Virus record (IMG/VR): IMGVR_UViG_3300030107_002153 | Coordinates: 1-30,240 of that record | Length of the DNA stretch: 30,240 nucleotides | DNA from: a virus | Strand: one strand, 5' to 3' | Notes under the pieces: model-generated | What the model was told of the DNA's origin: nothing | The model's database searches: none | The model's input: only the letters and a program-made list of their open reading frames with translations | In this document: positions 19,100 to 28,119 of the stretch, one piece after another | Position numbering within the stretch: the stretch's first letter is position 1 | Layout: every line of letters starts with the position of its first letter | Translations under genes and position numbers: made by a program

Positions 19100-21029
19100 C
19101 GTCTATATTTGTTTCAGTTGGTTCTGTTGCATTTTTAGTTTTACCCTTGGTACCTCTTGGTGGAATCTTTGTTGGGTCTGGAAAAATAGCTTTCTCTATT
19201 GTAGTTATACCATCAGTACTTAAGTCTGCTACGTAATCTACATTGTTTTGAGAAAACCACATCTTCGTTAAATCAGGATTTAGTTCTTTTATTACTGGAC
19301 TAGTAAAACCCTTTTCAGCTAAAGATTCAACCCAAGACTTTGATAAGGTTAATTCATTCTTTTTGGCCCGAGCTTCAGCATACTCATCAATATCTCTTTC
19401 TTCATCGGGGGTTTTATCACTCCAATCAGGTGTTACACCACCAGTTCTACCTTTGAACTTTCTTTGAGATGGTGGTTTATATGCCTTTAGCATAGCTTGA
19501 ATAGGTTCACCCTCTTCGCCTTCAGCCACCATTTCTTGTTGTTGTGCTTCCATTTCTTGCTGTTGTCTCATCTGTTCTTCTTGCAATTGCATTTGTTGTT
19601 GCTGTTGTTCAAGTTGCATTGCAGCTTGTTCGGCTTGCATTTTAGCTGTAGGAACAGGGTCACCACTAATAATAAAATCAGCTTCAAAAACATCAACATC
19701 TTGTTCTTTTAGTTTTATATCAAACCCTAATTGAGCAAATTGATTTACTATTTGTATCTTCTGTTGTGCATGGGCTATTCTAGTGTTTTCGGCTTTTTCT
19801 TCAGGTTGTGGTAAAACTATTTCATAGTCTGTAATACCAAAAGCATCTAATAGTTGTGGGAAAACTTTTTCATGCAGTAATCTTTGGTCACTTTCAACTA
19901 CACGACTCATAACTACTAATTGTTGTGTTTGTTGAGATAATCCACCAAAAGCATCTGGAGCCCCTTGCCATGCTGGAGTAACACCCCACATAGCAGACAC
20001 ACGTTCTCTAATTTCATCTCTAATAGGCAAATATTCCATTTCATTTAAACTATGGAATAATCTTACAAGGTCTACTCTACCCCTTTGGTTTCTAGCGGAT
20101 ACCGCTACCATAGGTATATAGTTAGGGTCCATTCTTGTTTGAGCCGCAATGTGTTCTCGTTCTCTACGTAATGACTCTGGGTCATCTGTAGTTACCATCA
20201 ACATACTTGCAGGCATTTTTCTTTCAAAGAAATACCTATATAGGTTTTTATCCATACCTACTAAGGTCAAGGCTTTTTCAAATATAGTAAGTATTGGAGA
20301 CCATCCATATGTTTCAGAGGGAGAAAATTTAGATAAATGTATTACCTCTTCATCAGAAAAATACAAATGAGCACTTCTGTGATAATACTTATACATTGCA
20401 GGTATTCTTTCAACACCTTTTTTAGACTTACCGGGTTCTTCAGATATGTCTGTTCTATCAATAGGGCAAATAAAATGTGAGTTTTTTGGAAGTCCTGCAG
20501 AATCTAAATCAAATTCAACTAATGCGGGATTTAGTCTTCTGATTTCTCTTAGTTTAGAAGAAACAGTACCATCCCCATTATCTCTATATTCTTTAGCTAA
20601 ATATAAAAATCCATCATCTAGCGTATTAACATCAAAATGAAATTGACGTAATACTTCTTCCATACTTTGGTCAAAGACATTACAGTCTTTTAGCCACCTA
20701 GTTAGCCTTTCTTTTTGTTCTGTGTCTGGCTTTTCACCCTTGGGAACCATTGTAATTCCTCTTCTAAATACCTCCCCAGTAATGTGGGAAACGGGTCCTC
20801 TGATTTCTTCAACAGAATAGGCAACAGTTTGAAGGTCTTGTATTAGTTGTTGGCGATATGCCATCTGATGTCTGACCCAAGTATTTACAATTTGGTCGAG
20901 ACCTATAGTAGGGGCTTTCCCTGTGTCCCCCGTAGCTTTCATTACATCTAATAAACTTATTTGTTTATTTAAGTCCGCCATTTGCTGCTGCATTTGAGGC
21001 ACTTGAGGTAGATATTCAGATAATTTCAT
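19092..21029 (-). CDS. Portal protein
   Basis: 645 residues. The portal core spans about 50-440: VRHQMAYRQQLIQDLQTVAY, GEVFRRGITMVPKG, FDVNTLDDGFLYLAKEYRDN, EVIHLSKFSPSETYGWSPIL, YFFERKMPASMLMV, EYLPIRDEIRERVSAMWGVT and AFGGLSQQTQQLVVMSR, the usual order in phage portals, which form the dodecameric DNA gate of the head. A long Gln/Glu/Met-rich helical stretch follows (about 475-515, QQQQQMQLQEEQMRQQQ), then a hydrophilic C-terminal extension of about 120 residues that ordinary portals lack. Start ATG at 21029 has an AGGGATTAATA site. Placement after terminase (with the reductase between) supports the call. Confidence 0.85.
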   Translation of the reverse strand: MKLSEYLPQVPQMQQQMADLNKQISLLDVMKATGDTGKAPTIGLDQIVNTWVRHQMAYRQQLIQDLQTVAYSVEEIRGPVSHITGEVFRRGITMVPKGEKPDTEQKERLTRWLKDCNVFDQSMEEVLRQFHFDVNTLDDGFLYLAKEYRDNGDGTVSSKLREIRRLNPALVEFDLDSAGLPKNSHFICPIDRTDISEEPGKSKKGVERIPAMYKYYHRSAHLYFSDEEVIHLSKFSPSETYGWSPILTIFEKALTLVGMDKNLYRYFFERKMPASMLMVTTDDPESLRREREHIAAQTRMDPNYIPMVAVSARNQRGRVDLVRLFHSLNEMEYLPIRDEIRERVSAMWGVTPAWQGAPDAFGGLSQQTQQLVVMSRVVESDQRLLHEKVFPQLLDAFGITDYEIVLPQPEEKAENTRIAHAQQKIQIVNQFAQLGFDIKLKEQDVDVFEADFIISGDPVPTAKMQAEQAAMQLEQQQQQMQLQEEQMRQQQEMEAQQQEMVAEGEEGEPIQAMLKAYKPPSQRKFKGRTGGVTPDWSDKTPDEERDIDEYAEARAKKNELTLSKSWVESLAEKGFTSPVIKELNPDLTKMWFSQNNVDYVADLSTDGITTIEKAIFPDPTKIPPRGTKGKTKNATEPTETNIDDE

Positions 21030-21031
21030 TA

Positions 21032-21472
21032 TTAATCCCTGCTTAGTTTAGTCATATCCTGCATTGATACTAACTTTAATATGTTATCCATAGCTTTTTC
21101 TTTTAGCTGATAGTCTTCTGAATGTTCAACATCTCGTATAACTTCAGATTTTTGTTCTTTCAACTTTAGTATCTCTTCATTTAATCTTTGAATTTCTTGG
21201 TCACGGTCTAAAATTATAGCTTCAAGCTCGGCTTCTCCAGTACCAAAGTTTGCATTTTCTAAAACTCCCGCACTAGCTGCTTCTTTTATCAAAGCAATAA
21301 ACTGTCCCTCAGATAATGCAACAACTGCGTCACTGTCATCTGGAATATCATCATCAGCAGTTAGCATCTTTAAATCTGCATGCCAAGTATCTAATATTCT
21401 CCATGTATTCTTATCATCTTTGATAGCTACATACTGTTGACCGCTCTCATTCATCATGTTTCCTAATACCAT
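21032..21472 (-). CDS. Hypothetical coiled-coil protein
   Basis: 146 residues. The N-terminus is a small mixed domain (QYVAIKDDKNTWRILDTW), followed by an acidic linker (ADDDIPDDSDAVV), and residues about 83-120 are a clear coiled coil (DRDQEIQRLNEEILKLKEQK). It lies between the reductase and portal genes; the stop is two bases from the portal start, so it is read with the portal. AGTATAAT (21504-21511) and an AGGAGAAGTTC site precede the ATG at 21472. No family recognised; a head-assembly helper is possible from context. Confidence 0.7.
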   Translation of the reverse strand: MVLGNMMNESGQQYVAIKDDKNTWRILDTWHADLKMLTADDDIPDDSDAVVALSEGQFIALIKEAASAGVLENANFGTGEAELEAIILDRDQEIQRLNEEILKLKEQKSEVIRDVEHSEDYQLKEKAMDNILKLVSMQDMTKLSRD

Positions 21473-21503
21473 GAACTTCTCCTAAAACTTTTCTATCTTT
21501 ATA

Positions 21504-21511
21504 TTATACTA
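21504..21511 (-). promoter_or_regulatory. -10 element AGTATAAT
   Basis: ATAGTATAATATAAAG on the minus strand between the reductase stop (21528) and the start at 21472. No good -35 box. It would let the portal operon be transcribed apart from the reductase. Confidence 0.45.
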
Positions 21512-21527
21512 TATTTTTCGTATTTAC

Positions 21528-23471
21528 CTACGCTATCTTACAAGCACTCCATCCGCAGGTCTTACAGGTCTCACACCCAGACTCAAAAACTATGTTGCAA
21601 CCCCCCGGACATTCATCTTTGGTGTCATAGTTAACTACAGAGTTTATTGCGTCTTCTTCTATAGCAAACCCATCAAGTTGGAGTTGCTCTGATTTTTCAG
21701 TATTACCCTTTACCAAAACTTCTTTTTCTCTACTGCCCGCTCGATATACTGTAATACCCTTACATCCTTCTTCCCAAGCAAGAATATAAGCTTTCTCTAC
21801 ATCTTCGTGAGTAGCTGAGTTTGCAAAGTTTATAGTTTTAGATATTCCAGAATCACAACCTTTTTGAAAAGCGGCTTGCATCAATACATGGTTTTCGGGG
21901 GAAATCTCAGGAGCAGTTGCGTATACTTCTTTAGCCCATTGTGGAACCTGTGGAACAGATTCTAATGAACCGCCCTCAGCTAGGTAATCCATCAAATCTT
22001 CAGAATAAAAGCCATGTTTTTTAGCGTCCGCTTCAAAATACTTATTTATGTAATTCAAAGTTTTACCATCTAAAATATTTTGTTTTTTCCAAGCTAATGC
22101 AAAGGTAGGTTCAATACCACTAGATGTATCAGCTATCATTGATATTGTTCCTGTTGGAGCAACAGTTAGTCTACAATGATTTCTAAATTTTTCTGTTTCT
22201 CTGTCATAGTTACTATTTTCCCATGCAGGGAAAGTTCCTCGTGATTCTGCTAACTGTAAAGATTTGTTGTCTGCCCAAGTTCTAACTTTAGACATCATAG
22301 TCATTCCAATCAGTTTAGCCAAATCAGATGAATATGCAACTTGTAGTTGAATAAGTAAATCGGCAAAGCCCATTATACCTAAGCCAATCTTCCGAGTTGC
22401 TTTCGTCATTTTCTCAATTTCTGGGGTTGCGTACTTGTTTGCATCTATAACATTGTCTAGAAAATGCACTGATGTTTCTACTACGTGTTGTAGCCTTGCC
22501 CAGTCTACCTTCTCTTGCCATGCATCAACAGGACCATCAACGTCTTTATAAAACTTCGCTAAATTAATTGAACCTAGATTACAAGATTCATTACCTAATA
22601 ATGGTTGTTCTCCACATGGGTTAGTAGCAATCATATCACCATATTGCTCAGTCACATGGTTATCTTTATTAACTTGGTCTAAGAATATCATTCCGGGCTC
22701 ACCATTTCTCCACGCCCCATCAACAATTTTATTAAATACCTCTCTTGCATTGAGCTGTCCAGCAATGGAATTGTCTTTAGGGTTTATCAAATTGTATTCC
22801 ATGTTGTTTACAACAGCTTTCATAAAATTAGAATCTACCCCTACAGAAATATTGAAGTTGTGTATTTCACCCTCAACTTTTTTACAGTCTATAAAATCTA
22901 AAATATCCGGATGGTAGATAGACATAACTGCCATATTTGCACCATCTCTTTTACCGCCTTGCGTTATCATAGAAGATACTCTTGATAGTGTCTTTAATAC
23001 CTCTATAGGACCACAAGCAATCCCATGAGTAGATTGAATTTTATCGCCTCTTGGTCTAAGTTTAGATAAGGCAAATCCAGTCCCACCACCGAATTTTTGT
23101 ACCATAGCAGCATCGTGTGATGCCTTCATAATCCCTTCCATACTGTCTTCTAATGGTAGAACAAAACAGGCAGATAATGTTCCTTGTTCAGTACCAGCAT
23201 TCATAAGTGTTGGTGAGTTAGGCACAAACTCTAAACTTTTCATTATTCTAAAAAATTCTTTTTCAGTCAAACTGGCTTCTACTGGTAGTGACAAATAATC
23301 ATTATCAATTGATGAAACAGCTTTTGCTACACGTCTAAATAAATCAGTGGGAGACTCAACAATTTCTGAATCTGTATTCTTTAATAAATACCTATGTTCC
23401 AATATAACCTTTGCTTGGTCGGATAATGTTACTTCTTCTAATGGGTTTGATTGTGTTATTTCTGTCGTCAT
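21528..23471 (-). CDS. nrdJ: Class II (adenosylcobalamin-dependent) ribonucleotide reductase
   Basis: 647 residues. It reduces ribonucleotides to deoxyribonucleotides for phage DNA synthesis. Visible key residues: Cys102 in LSACFVLPLE and Cys297 in GNESCNLGSINLA (redox pair), and the N-P-C-G-E motif with Asn284, thiyl-radical Cys286 and Glu288. The 11-residue spacing from Cys286 to Cys297 matches known B12-dependent NrdJ enzymes. The C-terminal tail has Cys at 621, 625, 633, 636, 639 and 644 (GCETCKTCGWSACKIA), the shuttle/zinc tail of NrdJ. No small (R2) subunit or activase gene is nearby, as expected for class II. Unusually, the gene sits between the large terminase and the portal operon. 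ATG at 23471 has an AAGGAGG site. The host must supply cobalamin. Confidence 0.92.
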   Translation of the reverse strand: MTTEITQSNPLEEVTLSDQAKVILEHRYLLKNTDSEIVESPTDLFRRVAKAVSSIDNDYLSLPVEASLTEKEFFRIMKSLEFVPNSPTLMNAGTEQGTLSACFVLPLEDSMEGIMKASHDAAMVQKFGGGTGFALSKLRPRGDKIQSTHGIACGPIEVLKTLSRVSSMITQGGKRDGANMAVMSIYHPDILDFIDCKKVEGEIHNFNISVGVDSNFMKAVVNNMEYNLINPKDNSIAGQLNAREVFNKIVDGAWRNGEPGMIFLDQVNKDNHVTEQYGDMIATNPCGEQPLLGNESCNLGSINLAKFYKDVDGPVDAWQEKVDWARLQHVVETSVHFLDNVIDANKYATPEIEKMTKATRKIGLGIMGFADLLIQLQVAYSSDLAKLIGMTMMSKVRTWADNKSLQLAESRGTFPAWENSNYDRETEKFRNHCRLTVAPTGTISMIADTSSGIEPTFALAWKKQNILDGKTLNYINKYFEADAKKHGFYSEDLMDYLAEGGSLESVPQVPQWAKEVYATAPEISPENHVLMQAAFQKGCDSGISKTINFANSATHEDVEKAYILAWEEGCKGITVYRAGSREKEVLVKGNTEKSEQLQLDGFAIEEDAINSVVNYDTKDECPGGCNIVFESGCETCKTCGWSACKIA

Positions 23472-23513
23472 GGAACTAAGGTCCTCCTTGTATTTTTACT
23501 TATTTTCTATTTA

Positions 23514-25190
23514 TTATTTTCTGTGCCCACAATAAAGGCATAATCCTCTTTCTGGAACCCAAAAAGAAGGACTACATACCATCTCTTTACACTGAGGATT
23601 CGGTGCCGAAGATGCTCGCTCAGAAGGATTAACTGGTTCCATCTGTAAAGGATTTAAAGAAGATAACTTTTTCTGTTGTTCTTCTGTAAGTCCTTTCATC
23701 TCATCCTGCATCATTTTGCGACTCTCAGGAGTCTCTCCCGGACTGATTGCATTGAACCAGTCGGTCGCACTTCCTAAATCTACAAATTTGTAAGCCGTAT
23801 CATGTGCTGCTTGTAAAGCCATTGCAATTGAAAAAAAAGCATCCCCATGACCCATTGGAGTATCGGGTGCTTTTAAGTCGTTGCTTACAGACAAAATGTG
23901 TTGCTTCTGTCGCTCATCCTTTATTAGTTTTAATATACCAGCATGGACAAATTTTTCAAAGACTCCAGCCATAGTATTTTTACTTTTTCTTGTGAAATTC
24001 ATGGGTCTCCATCTAGCATCCAACCCACGGTCTTCTAATTCTCCCCGAGTGTTATCAATGTACCCACCATCTAAATCAAAGTTATCAGCAACTTCGTTTA
24101 GAAATTCTATTTGGTCTGAGTAACTCCACCCATCTAAAAAAGAAGAATGAATTTGCTGTAACTCCTCACCTCGTTTTCTAAACAGAACTAAATGAGATGG
24201 GTGTTTTTTCTTACCTACATCAAATCCACCAAAAATCTGGTCTCCGCTTTCCCAACCAGTGAACCTTTTAGTAGATGGATATGACCTTAATGAGTCGTCT
24301 TCACACTTTGTGATATCCTCTTCGTTGAAATAAGACTCTGTAGCAAAATGAGGAATCAACATAAACTCTGAAGCAAAAGATTTAGGTCTAGCTTTTTGTT
24401 GTGCTAGCAAGTACTTCTCACTCATTATTTCTGGAGCCAATACTCTTCTACCCGGCACTGGGTCTAGTGCAGGTAATACTCTAGCTTTGAATCGTTCATC
24501 ACTTTGTAACTTAGCCAGTATATCGTTTGGCATCATAGGTGTACCCACAACAATGACAGGAGCATGTTTTAAGGGAATGAACATTGATTCTGTCATAAAG
24601 TGGTCTTCTACTTTAGTTATCTGTCCTATATTCAATGGGTTTTCAGGGTCTCTCAATACGTCATCGGCAATTAGTGCCCCATTCACGTGCATACCCCGTT
24701 TGAAAGAAAACAATCCACCATGCATGATTTCCATAGGTTTATTGTTTTTATAAAATCTAGCTGAGAAATCAGCCTTCGGGTTTCTGTTTATAAGAAGCTC
24801 AGGAATAATAGGATTTCTTGAAATAGTTTTATTTATCTCAGCAATATGATATTTCGCCATACCATCACTATAAGATAAGTAAAGTATAGACATATCTCTA
24901 GGGGCCTTCAACAATCTCCAAACACTAAATGCATGTCCTAAAATAGTTGATTTAAAATGTCCTCTGGGTAACACTCCGACATAATTCAAACCTGTTTCTA
25001 GACATTCTTCAATATCTTCTGCAAGTAAACTTACATGCCAAGCTTTAAAATACTCTGGGTTGTCATATGAATGAGCCCATATATTTTCAATAAACTCTCT
25101 AAAACTGCCGACTTCATACCTTTTTTGCTCAAGTAATCCATCAGATAACATATTAAAGGCATTTTCAACGCTTAAAATATCTTTAGCCAT
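23514..25190 (-). CDS. terL: Terminase large subunit
   Basis: 558 residues. It cuts concatemeric phage DNA and pumps it into the head through the portal. ATPase part: Walker A-like LPRGHFKST (about 74-82, Lys80) and Walker B ALIADDV (Asp176, Asp177), then VVGTPM as coupling motif. RNase H-like nuclease part: GGFDVGKKKH (Asp324), YIDNTRGE (Asp379) and GHGDAFFSIAMAL (Asp450). The C-terminal 90 residues are an addition, with a zinc-ribbon-like Cys set (534, 539, 551, 554; end LCLYCGHRK), which could bind DNA or the portal. Its start is two bases after the small subunit stop. Confidence 0.93.
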   Translation of the reverse strand: MAKDILSVENAFNMLSDGLLEQKRYEVGSFREFIENIWAHSYDNPEYFKAWHVSLLAEDIEECLETGLNYVGVLPRGHFKSTILGHAFSVWRLLKAPRDMSILYLSYSDGMAKYHIAEINKTISRNPIIPELLINRNPKADFSARFYKNNKPMEIMHGGLFSFKRGMHVNGALIADDVLRDPENPLNIGQITKVEDHFMTESMFIPLKHAPVIVVGTPMMPNDILAKLQSDERFKARVLPALDPVPGRRVLAPEIMSEKYLLAQQKARPKSFASEFMLIPHFATESYFNEEDITKCEDDSLRSYPSTKRFTGWESGDQIFGGFDVGKKKHPSHLVLFRKRGEELQQIHSSFLDGWSYSDQIEFLNEVADNFDLDGGYIDNTRGELEDRGLDARWRPMNFTRKSKNTMAGVFEKFVHAGILKLIKDERQKQHILSVSNDLKAPDTPMGHGDAFFSIAMALQAAHDTAYKFVDLGSATDWFNAISPGETPESRKMMQDEMKGLTEEQQKKLSSLNPLQMEPVNPSERASSAPNPQCKEMVCSPSFWVPERGLCLYCGHRK

Positions 25191-25192
25191 AC

Positions 25193-25693
25193 TTATAACT
25201 CTCGGTGTTTTTGTTCAATAGCTTTTAACTTTACCCCAATCCTTTGTAGAGTGTCTTGGTCTGTTACCTCTTCAATTAAAACAGTCATTATATCTTGGAC
25301 AAACTCCATGTTTATCATACCTTGAAGAACTTCTCTCTGTCCTTTTATCCCAATATCTGCTGCTCTAGCCGCATCTAAAGGTCTGTCAAAGGTAAGACCC
25401 TGTATTTCATTGCCTGCTTTGTTAGCAATCTTTGTATAAGTATCTAATTGCTCTGTTTGTAGTCGAGCAAATCTCTGTCCTTCAGATTCTGCTAAGTTTC
25501 TCTGAGTATCGGCAATAGCTACTGCTTTTTGTTCACCCCATCTGTCTCTTTTAGCCCACATATAAATAGTAGGCGGAGCAACCTTGTGCTCTTCCGTAGA
25601 AACTTCGTTAGCAATATCTTTAGCTGTTTTGTCTCCCTTTAAAAATAGTTCCATAGCTTTTAATTTTATTTCATTAGGTATATGTTTGGGCAT
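25193..25693 (-). CDS. Terminase small subunit (probable)
   Basis: 166 residues. The N-terminal 55 residues look like a helix-turn-helix (IKLKAMELFLKGDKTAKDIA, then PPTIYMWAKRDRWGEQKA), as in many small terminase subunits that recognise the packaging site. The remainder is helical and should support oligomer formation, ending AIEQKHREL. It lies immediately upstream of terL, with two bases between stop and start, which is the standard order. ATG at 25693 follows AGGACTAATAATT. The motif plus position make the call, as sequence conservation in this family is weak. Confidence 0.8.
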   Translation of the reverse strand: MPKHIPNEIKLKAMELFLKGDKTAKDIANEVSTEEHKVAPPTIYMWAKRDRWGEQKAVAIADTQRNLAESEGQRFARLQTEQLDTYTKIANKAGNEIQGLTFDRPLDAARAADIGIKGQREVLQGMINMEFVQDIMTVLIEEVTDQDTLQRIGVKLKAIEQKHREL

Positions 25694-25698
25694 AATTA

Positions 25699-26214
25699 TT
25701 AGTCCTTAAATTGGTCATAGATACTATTAGAGTCGTTCATTCCATACCCAGCATCAGAAACATGTTGAGAATCTATGTTTCCACCTAATGGGCTTCCATC
25801 TGAGTTTAGGAATTGAGAGAAATCCCAGTATCCTGTTTTATCTGTGTGTGCTGTATAACAACTAGGAACTTTTATTTTTGCTCCATGAGGCATCTTCATT
25901 TCTGTATATTGCATTCCTATTTCACCTCTAGTACATATGCCTGCCCAAATGTGCTCCTGCTCTACAATTGGGGTATACCCTACCTTTTTTAGTAAGGTTC
26001 CTGTAGTTGTTTGTAAGTTTTTTACTTGTTGATTACTGCCACATTTAGCAAATTTACACCATACGACAGTACCGTATTTCTTTTTTACATCTTCAAGTGT
26101 AGGTAAATCTTTAGGAAATTTATCTTTATACTCTCTTTTTATCTCTTCCTTTTTTCCCGGAAAAGCCATTTGAAAGCCTCTTACTACTTTCTGTAATCCT
26201 CCTGCAATACTCAT
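25699..26214 (-). CDS. Hypothetical protein between resolvase and terminase
   Basis: 171 residues, hydrophilic, with a basic helical start (GKKEEIKREYKDKFPKDL), a beta-rich centre with Cys (VVWCKFAKCGSN, IWAGICTRGEIGM, KIKVPSCYTAHTDK) and an Asp/Ser/Asn-rich tail. No known motif or membrane segment. ATG at 26214 has a strong GGAGGTTCTAGT site that overlaps the resolvase stop, and it ends five bases before the small terminase. Context would suit a packaging or DNA-end factor; this is only positional. Confidence 0.75.
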   Translation of the reverse strand: MSIAGGLQKVVRGFQMAFPGKKEEIKREYKDKFPKDLPTLEDVKKKYGTVVWCKFAKCGSNQQVKNLQTTTGTLLKKVGYTPIVEQEHIWAGICTRGEIGMQYTEMKMPHGAKIKVPSCYTAHTDKTGYWDFSQFLNSDGSPLGGNIDSQHVSDAGYGMNDSNSIYDQFKD

Positions 26215-26215
26215 A

Positions 26216-26671
26216 CTAGAACCTCCTTTTGTTCCATAACGCTATGCACGCCGCATCTGCGTAATCTTGTTCTGGGAATTTATCTCCCCACTTTTCTTCA
26301 GCAAATCTTTTAATTTCATCTTTTTTTACATTACCTTTACCAACAACATCTTTCTTCCAAGTATTGTTATCTACACGTACGGTTGGGATACCCTGTAAAA
26401 CTAGTATAGCCCAAACAGCTCCAACAACACTTGCAAGCGTACTTACCACACTTCTGTTTTGAGCAAAGATTGATGCTTCAATAGTTGCAAAATCTATTCT
26501 ATTTATTGTACTCAATTCATCTGAAAAATTCTTTATCAACTCTGGAAACCTTTCAGGAAATGGTTTTTTAGTATCACAATCCCATTTATATAAAGCAACT
26601 AATTCTTCATCAGGGTTTATGGCTGCCGCATGAATTGCTTTGCTAGAAGTATCTAAGCCCAAATATATCAC
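26216..26671 (-). CDS. RuvC-like Holliday junction resolvase
   Basis: 151 residues, RNase H fold. Acidic residues in the right order: Asp7 (YLGLDTSSKAIHAA), Glu65 (ATIEASIFAQN), Asp136 and Asp139 (QDYADAACIALW). It would cut four-way junctions and branches left by recombination before packaging. The start is a GTG at 26671 that overlaps the previous stop as GTGA with a GGGGAT site. It is placed with RecA-like and nuclease genes upstream and terminase genes downstream, which fits debranching of replicated DNA. Confidence 0.82.
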   Translation of the reverse strand: MIYLGLDTSSKAIHAAAINPDEELVALYKWDCDTKKPFPERFPELIKNFSDELSTINRIDFATIEASIFAQNRSVVSTLASVVGAVWAILVLQGIPTVRVDNNTWKKDVVGKGNVKKDEIKRFAEEKWGDKFPEQDYADAACIALWNKRRF

Positions 26672-27171
26672 AATCTATCCCCATTTGTTCGTAAAGTAAC
26701 TACTCTACTAACTGTATTATAAGCAGTTGTATATGTATTTAGTAAGCCTTGTATCTTTTTTAGTGAAGCTTCTTGTTCAATAATATCTCTTTTTAGCTGT
26801 CTTAGATTTCCATAAGTATCCATGATTTCACCTTTTAGCTCATCTTTAGTAGGTTTTTTTTGTTCTTTTTCTTCGTACATTTTGACTACTCGAAATATAG
26901 CAGTACTATAACCCTCGTCAAAAGCCGCATTTAAGGCACCTGCTTTAGATTCAATATCAGCTATTTTGGTTTCTAAATAAGCCTTGAATCCACCATACAT
27001 AGCTAAAAGGTCCGCAAGCATTTTGTTGTCGTAAGTGTTTAGTTTAGAAAATTCTAAAGAGTCATTTTCTTTTAGGTCAACTATCAATGGGGGCAATCCT
27101 AAAGCATCAGCTTCTTTCTGAGCTCTCCCTAAAGCTTTCATAGGAGTCCATTCTGTTTCACGTTCTTCCAT
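26668..27171 (-). CDS. Helical hypothetical protein in the recombination operon
   Basis: 167 residues, almost all helical: ADLLAMYGGFKAYLETKIAD, KAGALNAAFDEGYSTAIF, and a coiled coil at about 120-150 (LRQLKRDIIEQEASLKKIQG). No catalytic motif. It lies between the Cas4-like nuclease and the resolvase with overlap on one side and a single-base gap on the other, so it is expressed with them. A DNA-binding or mediator role would fit but is not shown by sequence. ATG at 27171 follows a GGAGAATTATTAAT site. Confidence 0.75.
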   Translation of the reverse strand: MEERETEWTPMKALGRAQKEADALGLPPLIVDLKENDSLEFSKLNTYDNKMLADLLAMYGGFKAYLETKIADIESKAGALNAAFDEGYSTAIFRVVKMYEEKEQKKPTKDELKGEIMDTYGNLRQLKRDIIEQEASLKKIQGLLNTYTTAYNTVSRVVTLRTNGDRL

Positions 27172-27172
27172 A

Positions 27173-27844
27173 TTAATAATTCTCCACTTTTCTACAATTA
27201 CACCAAGTAGCTCCAGAACATTTTTCTGGTGGCATCAACATTTCTTGGATTCTAAAACATCTATTTAAAATTTCATCCCACTGAATCGGGTCTTTCTCAA
27301 CAAGAAAAGCTTTTATATTTTGGTCATTTTTGTTTTCATATAATACAGTCCCTACATCATAACTGCCCATATTTAAATACATTTGAATTTGTATTTGATG
27401 TTCTACTTTAGGTTTTTGTAATTTACCAAAGCCTGCTGTATTTATAGATTTTAGTTCAATCGGGTGTGTACCATATTTATAATGATTGATTAAAAAATCA
27501 ATTCGTCCTGAGATAGGTGGTATTTCTTGTTTCACAGAAACTTCTCTATCTAATAAAATATTTAACTCTGTTAGCCAATGCCCAACTCGGTCTTCTAAAA
27601 AATTACCATTTTGAAAAATTCTGGCTAACTTGGCGGATAGAGGTTGGTCAACCATTCTGCCATGATAACATAGCCAAACGTATCGGTCACAAGTATTACT
27701 TATTACTGAGGGGTGAAACACACCTGTTCTAGGAGCAGACATTATACCAGTTAGGTAGTCATCTAAAATATCTGCCAACCATATATCTTTGGCTGTAGAC
27801 TTTTCTTTTATTTTTATTGGCTTAATTTGTTCAATTCCAGCCAT
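27173..27844 (-). CDS. Cas4/RecB-like PD-(D/E)XK exonuclease
   Basis: 223 residues. Nuclease core: SGRIDFLI (Asp116) and HPIELKS (Glu130, Lys132) form the D...E-x-K motif, and HQIQIQMYL (Gln/Tyr) is the following helix typical of RecB/Cas4 nucleases. Cys52 or Cys59 (SNTCDRYVWLCY) plus Cys209, Cys215 and Cys217 (KCSGATWCNCRK) have the layout of the Cas4/AddB four-iron four-sulfur site, with one Cys in front of and three behind the nuclease core. It would resect DNA ends for the RecA-like recombinase. Phage Cas4-like genes are common and no CRISPR genes are near. Overlaps the preceding gene by 31 bases. Confidence 0.82.
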   Translation of the reverse strand: MAGIEQIKPIKIKEKSTAKDIWLADILDDYLTGIMSAPRTGVFHPSVISNTCDRYVWLCYHGRMVDQPLSAKLARIFQNGNFLEDRVGHWLTELNILLDREVSVKQEIPPISGRIDFLINHYKYGTHPIELKSINTAGFGKLQKPKVEHQIQIQMYLNMGSYDVGTVLYENKNDQNIKAFLVEKDPIQWDEILNRCFRIQEMLMPPEKCSGATWCNCRKVENY

Positions 27845-28119
27845 AATTCTTCCTTTATATCTTTTTTAGTAATTCCTTTTATATGAATAATATCTTCTAT
27901 TTCATGATACTGTTTTAAATCAATATCTCTTTTGGCATCCCGTTTAGCAGAGTGACCATATACTCCATCAGCTTCCACTACTCTCTTTATCTCTGACACA
28001 TAAAAATCTACTATATATGGAGGAAAACTAGTTTGTTGTGAGTATCTCACGCCAAATTCGTCTAAGCATTCAGCAATAATGTTTTCTTGTTTAGTATATT
28101 CTTTAGGTGGTAAGTTCAT
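27814..28119 (-). CDS. DUF559/Vsr-like endonuclease
   Basis: 101 residues from the ATG at 28119 (MNLPPKEYTKQENII); a TTG at 28134 would add five residues. A PD-(D/E)XK core like that of DUF559 and the Vsr mismatch endonucleases: PPYIVDFYV (Asp38), VVEADGVYGH (Glu49, Asp51, His56), RDAKRD and a final helix with IIHIKGI. Such small nucleases nick or cut DNA; here it may act in replication, repair or degradation of foreign DNA. It overlaps both the recA-like gene (17 bases) and the Cas4-like gene (31 bases), in a compact recombination operon. Confidence 0.75.
   Translation of the reverse strand: MNLPPKEYTKQENIIAECLDEFGVRYSQQTSFPPYIVDFYVSEIKRVVEADGVYGHSAKRDAKRDIDLKQYHEIEDIIHIKGITKKDIKEELWLELNKLSQ

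Noticed and set aside
27173-27844. Cas4 as part of a CRISPR system
   Set aside because: No repeats, no other cas genes; the neighbours are recombination genes, typical for phage Cas4-like nucleases.
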